A stretch of DNA of 64,000 bases, taken from contig NC_016132.3 in assembly GCF_000005505.3 (NCBI RefSeq), forward strand, positions 2,604,001 to 2,668,000, in the 5' to 3' direction. A model generated the notes under the pieces. That model did no database searches and was not told where the DNA came from. It was given only the letters and a program-made list of their open reading frames with translations. Below, in pieces: positions 39,176 through 49,243 of the stretch. Position numbers and translations under genes: made by a program. Origin of the DNA: Brachypodium distachyon. Its lineage: Eukaryota; Streptophyta; Magnoliopsida; Poales; Poaceae. The stretch's first letter is position 1. Every line of letters begins with the position of its first letter.

Positions 39176-39559
39176 TGAAGAAACCAAGCTGGAAAAGAGC
39201 TCAATTAACTGTCAAAATCCATGCTCGTCCTTCACGTTTCGAGTTCACATATGTATTCGTATAAGTTCATCTTGATCAGTAAGTTAAGAGCCCTCCCGGC
39301 ACGGTTAATTTTGGAACTTATATTACGACCGTTTCTTGTCCGGCAAATTTTTTTTTAAAGAGATGTGCCCCATTACGATACAACACGACCGATTAAGCCC
39401 CCATATATATACGCACGAACCAGCTATCTAAAATCCATCTTTGTTTCTGCTAGGTATATCACATTATCGATCCTTCGATCTTGGGATAAAAAAGCTCTAG
39501 ATATTAGATACAGCTAACAGGCAAAGTAAGTTGAGTTGAATCCTTAGTTGCGAGATCAG

Positions 39560-40977
39560 ATGGCAGCGGCGATGATGGTCCAGCAGGCGGCGGGCGGCGC
39601 GCTGCTGTCACCGGCGGCGGCGAGCTTCGCGTGGCAGGCGGTCGCCGTCGCGGCTCCCAGAGTCCTCACCTTGATGCAATCTCACCGAACCTACTCCTCC
39701 GCCGCACCATCAACCTCGCCGCCATTACACCTCCTCCACCGTCGCCCATCGCCTTCGTCTCCGGCACCGGCCGCCTCTGGCAGCCGCTACATGGCCTCCT
39801 ACTCCTTCAACAAGCACACCAACAGCCTGCTCCAGGTAATTAATCACGATCAGATCCGATCTTACTTCAATGTATCTAATTTCTCGGATCCATATCAATT
39901 AAGATCAGTTTGATAAATCTGAATTAATCAAGGTGGAGGAGGAGAAGATGAGGAGGAACAAGGAGCTAGCAATGGCGCTGATGCAGGAAACTCAGCCGGC
40001 CACCGGCTCCGGAGAAGAAGAGGTGAAAGGCATCAACCACCTGCTGGCGCTCCTCGGCGTCAGCGACGGGAACGGCAAGAAGGGCGCGGAGGAGGCGCTG
40101 CGGGAGCACCGGGGCCTGGTGGAGAAGAAGAAGCGGGCGCTGCTGATGGAGCTGCTCAACGACGGCGACAAGGACGGCCACGGCCGGCAGGAGAAGACGG
40201 CGGACCTCGCCGCCGCCGCCCGCCAGCTCCGCGACGCGCTCTCCCGCCACGACCACCAGCGCAAGCTGCAAAGCCTCTGCTCGTACGTACTGCACTAGAT
40301 GCATAAATACAGATGTAAAGTAGAATTGGGTGGAATTTGACGGGGAATTGCGTGCAATGCAGGGAGATGAAGACGCTGAGGGACTCCGTGGCAGACGAGA
40401 GGGAGCAGAGGATGCAATCGGACATGGAGCTGAAGAAGCTCATGGACGACATGACTGCCGCCAGAATCGGCAGAGAGACGACCAATACTTTGGTCAGGTC
40501 CATCCGTAGGTACGTGCAATGCATGCATCGTTCGTACGTACATACATACATACACACATTACCCCTCGTCTCATACGTATTTTTGTCTATCCTTTCCAAA
40601 ATACTTACTACTTCCTCGGACCCATATTATTTCTCAAATTTATATAAATATGGATGTATATATGTTTAAAAGCATCTAGATATATGTAATATTTTGACAA
40701 ATAATATGTCACAGCGAAGAGACATTATTACGATATTACATTGTAGTGAAAGATCAAATTGAGTTTACCTGATGCTTATATACTGATGGATCGAATGAAT
40801 GCGTTATGCAGGGATGTGATGGAGGCGGAGGCGTCAGTGGAGTCGTTTAAACGGGATGTGGAGAGGCTGCGGCAGTCGGTGCTGGTGGCGAGGAAAGAGT
40901 CGGAGTCGGCCCGCGGTCTAGCGATCTTCGTCTGCTTTGGCGCCGCCACTGCCGCTATATTCAACGCGCTCCTCTGA
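39560..40977 (+). CDS. Coiled-coil protein with C-terminal membrane anchor, paralogue A
   Basis: A 312-residue protein I do not recognise. Exons: 39560-39835, 39933-40282, 40363-40509, 40812-40977. The start is the ATG in GATCAGATGGCAGCGGCG; the same context precedes paralogue B. Residues 1-92 are Ala/Ser/Pro-rich with a hydrophobic stretch (SFAWQAVAVAAPRVLTLMQ), possibly an organelle-targeting segment. The middle is strongly charged and helical: VEEEKMRRNKELAMALMQ, then GINHLLALLGVSDGNGKK and EHRGLVEKKKRALLMELLND, followed by long heptad-like stretches (LRDSVADEREQRMQSDMELK). The C-terminus GLAIFVCFGAATAAIFNALL is a single hydrophobic segment at the very end, as in tail-anchored proteins. 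It is plausibly a membrane-tethered coiled-coil protein of the mitochondrial or plastid surface, but that is inference. Confidence 0.8.
40611..40716. mobile_element. Truncated Stowaway-like element in intron 3 of A
   Basis: The left end CTTCCTCGGACCCATATTAT and internal ATATGGATGTATATATGTTT...AGCATCTAGATATATGTAAT resemble Stowaway copies elsewhere in the window. The right terminus is missing or altered (AAATAATATGTCAC). Confidence 0.45.
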
Positions 40978-41592
40978 TTAGTTTATATTCTAGCTAGCTT
41001 CTTTGATCTTGATACTGCTCATTTAGTGTTTGATTAATTATTCACGTCACACGACAGATATACATATATACGAGCTTCTTCGAGTGCTATTGATATTGGC
41101 AGCCATTTATTTGATTTTTCACGTGTACGAGCCAAGACGGACATGTACGTGTCGGTTTCAGTTTGTCGACTTTCTTTTGGTTCGTACATTTGTTCGTAGT
41201 ATATCAATGATTTGTGATGAATTGACACGTGATCAAAGTGCAACCCTCTGAAGGTGAGAGATCATCGCTACCGATTGAATGTTTTATAGGAGTGATGGTA
41301 CGTATCTACATATTTACACATTGATCAATCATATAGTAGTAGTACTATTAGTTATTGTAGTGTAAAGACATTTGTTCTACAAGTCCCATTAAAAAAACAT
41401 GACCGCCTTATAGCCTCCTAAAAGAGGGAGAATATGTAGGGACAAATTTGCCAAAAGCCAAGGCACACTCTATGGCTCAACAAAGACGGTCTCCGGCGGT
41501 TGTCTTTAAATCAAAATATGTATCGTTTTGTGTTAGAAGAAAGAAAACAATTGATGTGAGGCTGAAATGTTGATAATGTTTATAGCTAATTA

Positions 41593-41688
41593 CTCCCTCC
41601 GATCCATAAAAAATATCGTCCATTTTGTATTAAGTTAGTACAATTTTTGTACTAAATGAGCGGCATTTTTTTATGGGATCAGAGGAAG
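41593..41688. mobile_element. Stowaway-type MITE
   Basis: CTCCCTCCGATCCATAAAAA at the left; TTTTTTATGGGATCAGAGGAAG at the right; TA on both sides. It is absent at the matching place in unit 2 (near 45825), so it either inserted after the duplication or was deleted from unit 2. Confidence 0.8.
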
Positions 41689-41830
41689 TATTGTGCATAG
41701 TATCGATGGGATTGACTATAGAACGACATTGACCAAAAATTATAGCAACAGTTTGCTCTCAATGTACATTAAGAAAACGTGAAAGTACTGCTACAAAACA
41801 AGGCCAGAGAACTGGAGTTGAATTCCTGAA

Positions 41831-42950
41831 GTATAGATATCATTACAACCTCCTCTCCCTCTTCTCTCCGGCGGCCTCGCTGGCCGGAGAGGAAGGGGAG
41901 AGGAGGGTTGGCTGGTCGTCTTCCGTTCCATGTATAGTCTAGTTGTTGCCTTAGGGGCTTTTCCTCGAGGATTCCAGTCGTCGTTGCAGTGGCTCCGACG
42001 ACTATTTGGGGTGCTTTTTCAGGCTACTGTTCTTTGCTCCGGTTACGCTGGAGTGTAAGGCTTCGACCTGATTTGCTCCCTTACTATCCTTAATCCTCTA
42101 AATAACAGCCACCCCCACTCAGATCTGAAGGATTTGAAGTTCTTCGTGTTTGTTGCTCCTGATGGTTCTTCGTCTTCCATTAGATCTGAGTGTTCCCCTT
42201 TTAGTAAACCTGCTTTGATTTCTCCTTCACCGTCTCTGAAATTTCTTAAACATCTGGTCGGGAAAGGGTCATATTTGTTTAATCTAGTGGCTAGTTTCTC
42301 CTCATATCCGTTGTGCTGCTGGATTGAAGTTGTGCTCCATCTTGATTTGGCCATCTTAGGGCCTCCTGTTCTGTTGCTGCTTGCAATCTTGTCCTTTGTT
42401 CCATTTTGCCAGCAGCTTTCAGTGCTTCATCGTAGCGTCTTGAACTTGTTGGGTAGGCTACGCCTCCTGCTTCGATCTATAACCTCCCTACAGGGAGGCC
42501 CACTCAGTGGTTCCGCTCGCAGCAGGCGTATGGCGGTCCTCTTGATGAGTTTCTGGACGCCCAACTTGTCTCCGCCGGTGGATGTTTGTCCCCAAGATTT
42601 CTTGCCCCGGCAAATCCAAATCCTTCCTCCCTTCGCATTTAAGGAGGAAGTCATATTGCTGCTTTTGGTCGCCATCAAGATCTTCAACGACAACGGCGTG
42701 TCCAAGATGGCGGAATTACAGTATGCTAGTGCTCGCCGACATGGGTGCTTCATGCTGCTTCTATCTTCGGACACGTGGGTTCATACGTGTCGTGCTCTTG
42801 CATGGGCTTCTAGACACGTAGCTTTAGGGCCATGCTTTATTGTATTTCTATTTATCTTGTATTTCTGTTTGTCATGCTTTAGTGCTGTGTACGAGGCCTT
42901 TGGGCTCTTTACTTTGAGAATAAAAGGCAGGTTCTTATGTTCAAAAAAAG
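41831..42950 (+). mobile_element. 1.1-kb insertion with A-rich 3' end, retroelement-like
   Basis: Unit 2 is continuous here (GAACTGGAGTTGGATTCCAGAA at about 45890-45912, then AAAAGGGTGGGTCC), but unit 1 is split between TTGAATTCCTGAA and AAGAGGTGGGTCCC. The inserted DNA ends with GAATAAAAGGCAGGTTCTTA, TGTTC and then A7, like a polyadenylated retroposed transcript or the 3' end of a non-LTR element. A long frame (42134-43006, 290 codons) crosses it but has no recognisable reverse transcriptase, endonuclease or other domain and runs past the poly(A). No clean target duplication could be fixed. Confidence 0.65.
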
Positions 42951-43071
42951 AAGAAGAAGGAAAGAGGTGGGTCCCATGTGCAGCCTCACAGGACATCTTG
43001 TCGTAGTAGTAGAAGCGGGATCTGATCCATTCCCCTCTCCGGACCGGTGGCGGAAACCCTAGCCCAGCACC

Positions 43072-43282
43072 ATGGCGGCGCGCTCCCTCTCCTCTTCGAC
43101 CTCCTCGTCGTCGCCCTCTCCTTCACCGTCGCCGCGCCCTTCATCATGGCGCGCAAGAAAGGTGTCGCTCTCCCGCCCCAAGCCCGCGTCAACCGACCGC
43201 CTCGCCGTCTCCCTCGACGTCTACAACCAGGGATCCGCGTGAGTTCCCCCGCTTCTCTTCACATCTTCTTCTTCCTCCTCTG
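43072..43282 (+). pseudogene. Truncated TRAP-beta copy (exon 1 and start of intron 1)
   Basis: Duplicate of 46079-46285. The leader (CGGAAACCCTAGCCCAGCACC), ATGGCGGCGCGCTCC and the end GTCTACAACCAGGGATCCGC plus donor GTGAGTTCCCCCGCTTCTCT are conserved. Several small deletions shift the frame within the signal peptide region, and the copy stops in intron 1 at a run of 18 C (43283-43300). It cannot encode TRAP-beta. Confidence 0.9.
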
Positions 43283-43300
43283 CCCCCCCCCCCCCCCCCC
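43283..43300. repeat. Poly-C tract at the duplication junction
   Basis: Eighteen consecutive C residues mark the junction between the truncated TRAP-beta intron of unit 1 and the start of unit 2. Confidence 0.8.
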
Positions 43301-43620
43301 GATTCGCTAAAGACGAAGAAACCGAGCTCCTTATTCGTATAAGTTCATCTTGATCGGTAAGTTAAGAGTCCTCCTGGCACGGTTAATTTTAGAACTTATA
43401 TTACGACCGTTTCTTGTCCGGCAAGATTTTTTTTTAAAAAGAGATGTACCCCTTTACGATACGAACGATTAAGCCCCATATATATATGTACGAACCAGCT
43501 AAATATCATCTTTGTTTTTGCTAGGTATCACATTATCAATTCGATTGGATCTTGGAAGGAAAAGCTAGATATAGCTAAGAAGCAAAGGTTGAGCTAGCTG
43601 AATCGTCGTTGCGAGATCCG

Positions 43621-45480
43621 ATGGCAGCGGCGATGATGGTCCAACAGGCAGCGGGCGGCGCGCTGCTGTCTCCGGCGGCGGCGAGCTTCACGTGGCAGGC
43701 GGTCGCCGTCGCAGCTCCGAGAGTCCTCACCTTGATGCAATCTCATAATCGCCACTACTACTCCTCACCATCATCAACCTTGCCGCCATTACACCTCCTC
43801 TGCCGCCACCCATCGTCATCGGCTCGGGCTGCCTCTCGCAGCCGCAGCATGGCCTCCTACTCCTCCAACAAGCACACCAACAGCCTGCTCCAGGTACAGC
43901 CTAATCTGATCTTATTTTCTCAATCTTCAATTAATTAAACTAAATCTAATCTGGCAGCCCAATCTGTCGCTGATCAACTAAATCTAAATTAATCAACCTA
44001 ATGTGTATAGAACGAAATCAAGGTGGAGGAGGAGAAGATGAGGAGGAACAAGGAGCTAGCGATGGCGCTGATGCAGGACACGAGGCCGACCACCGGCGCC
44101 GGAGAAGAAGAGGTAGAAGGCATCAACCGCCTACTGGCTCTCCTCAGAGTCAGCGATGGGAACGGCAAGAAGGGTGCCGAGAAGGCGCTGCGGGAGCATC
44201 GGAGCCTGGTGGAGAAGAAGAAGCGGGCGCTACTCGTGGAGTTGCTCAACGACGGCGACAAGGACGGCCACGGTCGGCAGGAGAAGACGGAGGAGCTTGC
44301 TGCCACCGCCCGCCAGCTCCGCAACGCCCTCTCCGGCCATGACCACCAGCGCAAGCTGCAAAACCTCTGCACGTACGTACCTGATAGTACCTTGGATCCA
44401 CAATAATTGTCGATGGTTTAGTACAACAGCGACACTTACTATGGATCGGAGGGAGTATATGAATACAGATGTACTGTGGGTGGGAGTTGTGCAAGCAAAA
44501 TTGGGTGGACTTTGATGGGAATTGCAATGCAGGGAGATTAAGACGCTGAGGGAGTCAGTGGCAGACGAGAGGGTGCAGAGGATGCAGTCGGACACGGAGC
44601 TGAAGAAGCTCATGGACGATATGGCTGCTGCCAGAATCAACAGTGAGTCGGCCAATGCTTTGGTCAAGTCCATCCAAAGGTAAATACATACACTACACTA
44701 CCCCCTGTCTTATACGTATACTCATCTATCCGTTCCAAAATACTACTACAAGAAACATAATTTTTGTTAACGGTCAAACTTAATCAAGTCTGGCCAATCT
44801 TGTATCAAAACATATGTCACTGTAAATCCAGTAGTGATCTGCCGCACTACGTACATGAATGTGTTGACAATTCTTTTGCTATAAATAAATCTGATCAAAT
44901 TTCAAAAAATTCAACAGAAATTCCACACGTCGATATGTTACAACCGAGGAAGTGTAATCTCGTATGCTCTCCGAGTCTTCATTTCTCGTGGAATAGGTTT
45001 TATTAATTGCACAGTGAAGAAGAGACATTATTGTTATACGGAATACATTGTAGTGAAAGATCAAACTAATTGAATTACCATATGTGTATATATATACTTA
45101 TCGATCGAATACATGCGTGATGCAGGGATGTGATGGAGATGAACGTGTCGGTAGAGCTGTTTAGAAAGAAGCTGGGGACGCTGCAGGAGTCGGCCTCAGT
45201 GGGGACGAAAGAGTCGAAGTCGGCCCGTGGTCTTCTTTGGCGCCACCGCTGCCACTGGATATTATATAGCTTCTTTAGTATTATAGGACTCATTTATTTT
45301 ATACTCCGTATTATTCACGTATACGAGCGACGACAGACATATTACGAGCTTCTTCAAGTGCTACTATTACTATTAGGTAACCATTTATTTGATTATTCAC
45401 ATATACGAGCGAAGGCATACATATATATGTATCGGTTTTGGTTTGCCAACTGTCTTTGTTCGCATATCAATGATTTCTGA
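43621..45480 (+). CDS. Coiled-coil membrane protein, paralogue B, new C-terminus
   Basis: Paralogue of the gene at 39560. Exons: 43621-43893, 44023-44372, 44533-44679, 45126-45480 (374 residues). The first three exons match A closely (SLVEKKKRALLVELLNDGDK against GLVEKKKRALLMELLNDGDK), and intron phases are identical. In exon 4 a 14-base deletion after TCGGCCCGTGGTCT shifts the frame, so the A-type anchor is lost. The new frame runs 84 codons into sequence that is 3' UTR in A, giving WILYSFFSIIGLIYFILRII (a strong hydrophobic segment) and a second one, LLQVLLLLLGNHLF. A TM-bearing C-terminus is thus regained by a different route. It may be a functional neo-C-terminus or an early pseudogene. 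The alternative acceptor at 44011 would add four residues (NEIK). Confidence 0.72.
44390..44455. mobile_element. Stowaway-type MITE remnant in intron 2 of B
   Basis: CTTGGATCCACAATAATTGTCG at the left and CGACACTTACTATGGATCGG then AGGGAG at the right, TA flanks. The matching intron of paralogue A (near 40290) lacks it, so it inserted after the duplication or was excised from A. Confidence 0.75.
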
Positions 45481-46078
45481 TGATTTAACAAGTGATCAAA
45501 AAACAACCATTTGAAGGTGAGTGATCATTGTTACCAATCGAGTATTCTTAGAAGTAATTGTACATGTTTATATTTACACATTGATCAATCATATATCATT
45601 AATTATTGTAGCATAAAGACATTTGCTCTTTTTAAGATGTTCGGCATGTCCCGTCAAGAAAACATAACCATCCTACTATCCTAAAAGAGAGAGAATATGT
45701 TGGGAGAATTTTGCCAAAAGCCAAGGCACACTTCCTGGCTCGATGACAACAAAGACAAAAGATGGTCTCCGATGATTGTCTTTACATCATAATATGTGTC
45801 GTTCTCTATTAGAAGAAAGAAAACAATTGATGCTCTCAATGCATGAAAAAAACGCGAAATAGTACTGCTACAGCAAAATAAGGCGAGAGAACTGGAGTTG
45901 GATTCCAGAAAAAGAAAAAGGGTGGGTCCTACGTGCAGCCTCACAGGACATCTTAGACATTTGCTATCCCTGGCTGACACGATCAACTTGTTCCAATCCC
46001 AAGAAGAAGAAGAGTAAAGCGAGATCTGATCCATTCCCCTTCCCGGACCGGCGGCGGACGAAACCCTAGCCCAGCACC
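45481..46078. other. Spacer between paralogue B and TRAP-beta
   Basis: It matches 41160-43070 of unit 1 minus the insertions there. It contains the TRAP-beta promoter and leader. No separate gene. Confidence 0.55.
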
Positions 46079-48074
46079 ATGGCGGCGCGCTCCGCCCTCC
46101 TCTTCGCCCTCCTCGTCGCCGCCCTCTCCTTCACCGCCACCGCCGCCGGCGACGCGCCCTTCATCGTCGCGCACAAGAAGGTGGCGCTCTCCCGCCCCAA
46201 GCCCGGCGTCGAGCGCCTCGCCGTCTCCCTCGACCTCTACAACCAGGGATCCGCGTGAGTTCCCCCGCTTCTCTTCTCGCCTTCTTGTTCCTCCTCTGGA
46301 TCCGCGATTGGATCTGCCCGTTGGTCAACGAAACTAGGGGTTTAGCTCTGATATAGGAGTACTTATTTCACAACGATTTGGCCAATATAAATCAGCGTCG
46401 TCCTATGTCCGTCTATTGACTGATCTTAACTGCTACGCCTAGAGCTTACTGCCAATTATCTGTAACCGCGAGTTCAATCGATTATTCTTCTAGTGCTCTC
46501 CTTATCTAGTTATGTGCTGCAAGACAAGTGAAATGAATGCGTGATTTAATTTTGGTCGAAACAAACAGCTAGCAAAGGGGGGAAATAGCTGCAGCTGCAA
46601 CAGCCTCCAGTGTTACATTGCCAGTAGTGATGTAGGGTTTTTGTTGTGCATCTCAAACTCAAACTGCTCCACACCACCAGCTCATCGTCCACGCTGTTCA
46701 CAAAAAATCATCGCAGGCATCCTAGAGGATCATCCTGAATATTCAATTCTGGCGGTAATCCATCCTGCAGGGAGGGTTCATTATATTGTAGCCGAGTTAT
46801 TAGATTGATCCTTGTAAATTGTTGAGCTGCTGGTGGGATATCTGGCCACACACCGTACTTGTTGTCATTAACCGCAGGGGGCTGAACATCTTGAACCCAT
46901 CCATTAGCAGCATTCTGTTGTTGCCAAATTTGGGCATCAAACAGCGCCTGTTTCATTGTATGGTATTACAGAAATTCCAAGGAATCAATGCAATCATGAG
47001 CAAAAGGACCAACCTGCAAGAGAAGGCAATGAGGCTTTGTGTATCACTGCCGAAGGGGAAGATGTTGTTGTCATGGGGGAGGGTGGCTAGAGTTAGGGTC
47101 TCATCTTTTATGTCTTATTATTTACCCCTGAATGTGCAATCCTATTTGCATGGAAAAGCTTCATTTTTTTTTCTTGTTTGACTTCTTTTCCTATCTGGGT
47201 GATATGATATGCAGTTGTATGTATTAAGTTATTGTAACATGTTCTAAATCTTTTGGCAGAACTGCCTATGATGTGGCCATCACTGATGACTCTTGGCCAA
47301 AGGAAGCGTTCGAGCTTGTTTCTGGAGAGGTCTCAAAGACATTGGAAAGGCTTGACCCGTGAGTACATTTTGTAATGCATCTCATCGTGCCTCTACTGTA
47401 TAGTATTACAGAAATGACTCTTATCCTATTCATTTTTAGTGGTGCCACTGCTTCGCATGTGTTTGTCTTGGAGACCAAAGCACAGGGCAGGTTTCAAGGT
47501 TCCCCTGCGGTTATTAAATACCGTGTTCCCACAAAGGCTGTACTTCAGGTTTGATCTACTTTTCGTATATACTTCTGTATTTTCTGTACATTCGCTTCTA
47601 TTGTCTTTCTTTTTCTGTCTTCGCAATTTCTCAACTCCTGTCACTGAATTGATAATTTTGAATGCTGAAGGAGGCCTTTTCAACTCCCATCCTTGCCTTG
47701 GACATACTTGCTGAAAGGCCCCCAGTGAAGAAGTTTGAATGGGTTAGTAATCGTGTGCGTTTGCATTCTGGTCTGTCTTAACAATTCTGATGTTTTGATG
47801 TTATTTTGTGGTGCTGACACTCCTGTCCTGGAATGCTGGATTTGCTACCATACGTTTGTTCAGGCTAAGGTAATGTTCTTTCATTTCTTCTCTACATAAG
47901 CTTTACTATGATGTATCATGGTGTTAGATCCTAAGAAAAAATGTCCAAATGCAGAAACTCGTCGCAAAATATGGCGCGCTGGTGTCAGTTGTTTCCTTCG
48001 TTGCAGCGTTTATCTACCTGGTCGCGAGCCCATCAAAATCTGGTGGGGCAAAAGCAGGCAAGAAGAGACGCTGA
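46079..48074 (+). CDS. SSR2: Translocon-associated protein subunit beta (TRAP-beta)
   Basis: A 193-residue ER membrane protein, a subunit of the TRAP complex beside the Sec61 channel. Exons: 46079-46254, 47260-47358, 47440-47548, 47671-47742, 47864-47869, 47955-48074. The N-terminus MAARSALLFALLVAALSF is a signal peptide. Then come VALSRPKPGVERLAVSLDLY, TAYDVAITDDSWP, SHVFVLETKAQG and YRVPTKAVLQEAFSTP. The C-terminus has FEWAKKLVAKYGALVS followed by the TM segment and the lysine-rich tail KAGKKRR. The residues AK require a 6-base micro-exon (GCTAAG). The length is normal. Intron 1 is about 1 kb and contains an antisense ORF. A truncated copy lies upstream at 43072. Confidence 0.95.
46708..46956 (-). 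other. Antisense ORF in TRAP-beta intron 1, unrecognised
   Basis: An 82-codon frame with balanced composition (WQQQNAANGWVQDVQPPAV, then YGVWPDIPPAAQQF) and no low-complexity bias. It looks more like a captured gene or transposon-protein fragment than chance sequence. It begins MKQALF, and a splice-acceptor-like TCGCAG precedes its end on the opposite strand. Unit 1 of the duplication stops before this point, so it gives no comparison. Function is unknown. Confidence 0.35.
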
Positions 48075-49243
48075 TCTATCTGTGGTTCACCGTTTTGGTA
48101 GCAGGCTGTTTACCTGGAGAGACTCTTGATAGTTGAGCAAAGTGACACTGTAATTTTAGTTATCTGTGCTTTTGTTGCCTTTGTCGTAAACCAGAGGAGT
48201 ACATTTTCTGAAACTTAGAAATCATTGAGATTCCGTCCATCTGTTGCTATGTGTGCATCTCCACTAATGTTGGATTCCGTTGGTAGAAAAATACACACAT
48301 TTGTGCTTTGTGTAAAAAAAATTGCTGACTACATTTTGATATGATATTACCACCCCCTTCTTGGCACTAATATGTTATTACCACTGTAATATTTATGTCG
48401 TAAACATAAATCCTAGAAAGGTGGAGATGTTAAATGGATTGCCGATTAATTTTCAGGATGGTTCATTTTACACTCCAGTTCTTCAATCCTTTTTCTGTGG
48501 TACAGGTAGATTTTAACAAGAAATATATATAAATTGCGTGTACATCGATCCACAAGTAAAACCTCCAGGAACAATTGATTAAACCAGACAAGAAGATATG
48601 TATTCACTGCATGTCTGCATCCACTACGAGTGACACATGAATTCATCCACTAGAGCTACCTGCAGAGATGCAACGTATCTCTCTACCTATCTCTATCCAT
48701 CACCAGCATCACCAGTGGTGGCTGCAAACACTTGATATCAACACCATCACTCAGTCCACCTCATCACTGGGAAAGCTGGAACAATACCTAGCCAGGCTGA
48801 CACTGACATGGAAGAATCTCCAATGGTGTATGGCTTACAATCTTTCTTCCATTCTCTGCTAATAGTTCCAACCACTGAAAAAGCATCAGATCAACAAATT
48901 TCCACTTGTCAAAATCACCAATTCGGAACTTCTTTTTATCTGGTTATATTTACATCGGACCAGGCAAGACTCAAGGAGTTGAGTTTTTACATATAGCCAG
49001 GCACCTATCTCCTATAAGGCTAGAACTATATGTACCATGACTAATTGGATATAATCTTCATCACACCTCAACTGGTAAGCTAGTGATGCTGTTCTCCAGT
49101 CCTAACCATGCTTAAGCATCTGGTACAGAAAGTTTTTTATTTCTGCATGCAAGGCACACTCTTCTGATTTTTTGCTACTAGAAGATATAAACAGTTCAGA
49201 TGCTACATACGACTAGTGTCTATTACGATTATTAGGATTACTG
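48075..49243. other. Intergenic, convergent 3' ends
   Basis: 3' UTRs of TRAP-beta (plus) and the DnaJ gene (minus). Nothing else is recognised. Confidence 0.5.

Larger units (their letters stand above)
39176..43282 (+). repeat. Tandem duplication, unit 1
   Basis: The first unit of a segmental duplication: promoter, coiled-coil gene A, its 3' flank, a 1.1-kb insertion, then the 5' end of TRAP-beta as far as intron 1. It aligns with 43312-46300. The shared start is TATTCGTATAAGTTCATCTT; the shared end is the TRAP-beta donor region GATCCGCGTGAGTTCCCCCG. Unit 1 is about 4.1 kb and unit 2 about 3 kb; the difference is due to insertions. Confidence 0.88.

Noticed and set aside
42134..43006. 290-codon frame as a protein gene
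   Set aside because: It starts inside the 1.1-kb insertion and runs through its poly(A) into TRAP-beta leader sequence; no domain and no coding bias.
43047..43310. 87-codon frame at the first TRAP-beta copy
   Set aside because: Out of frame with TRAP-beta and ends in the poly-C junction; the copy is a truncated pseudogene.
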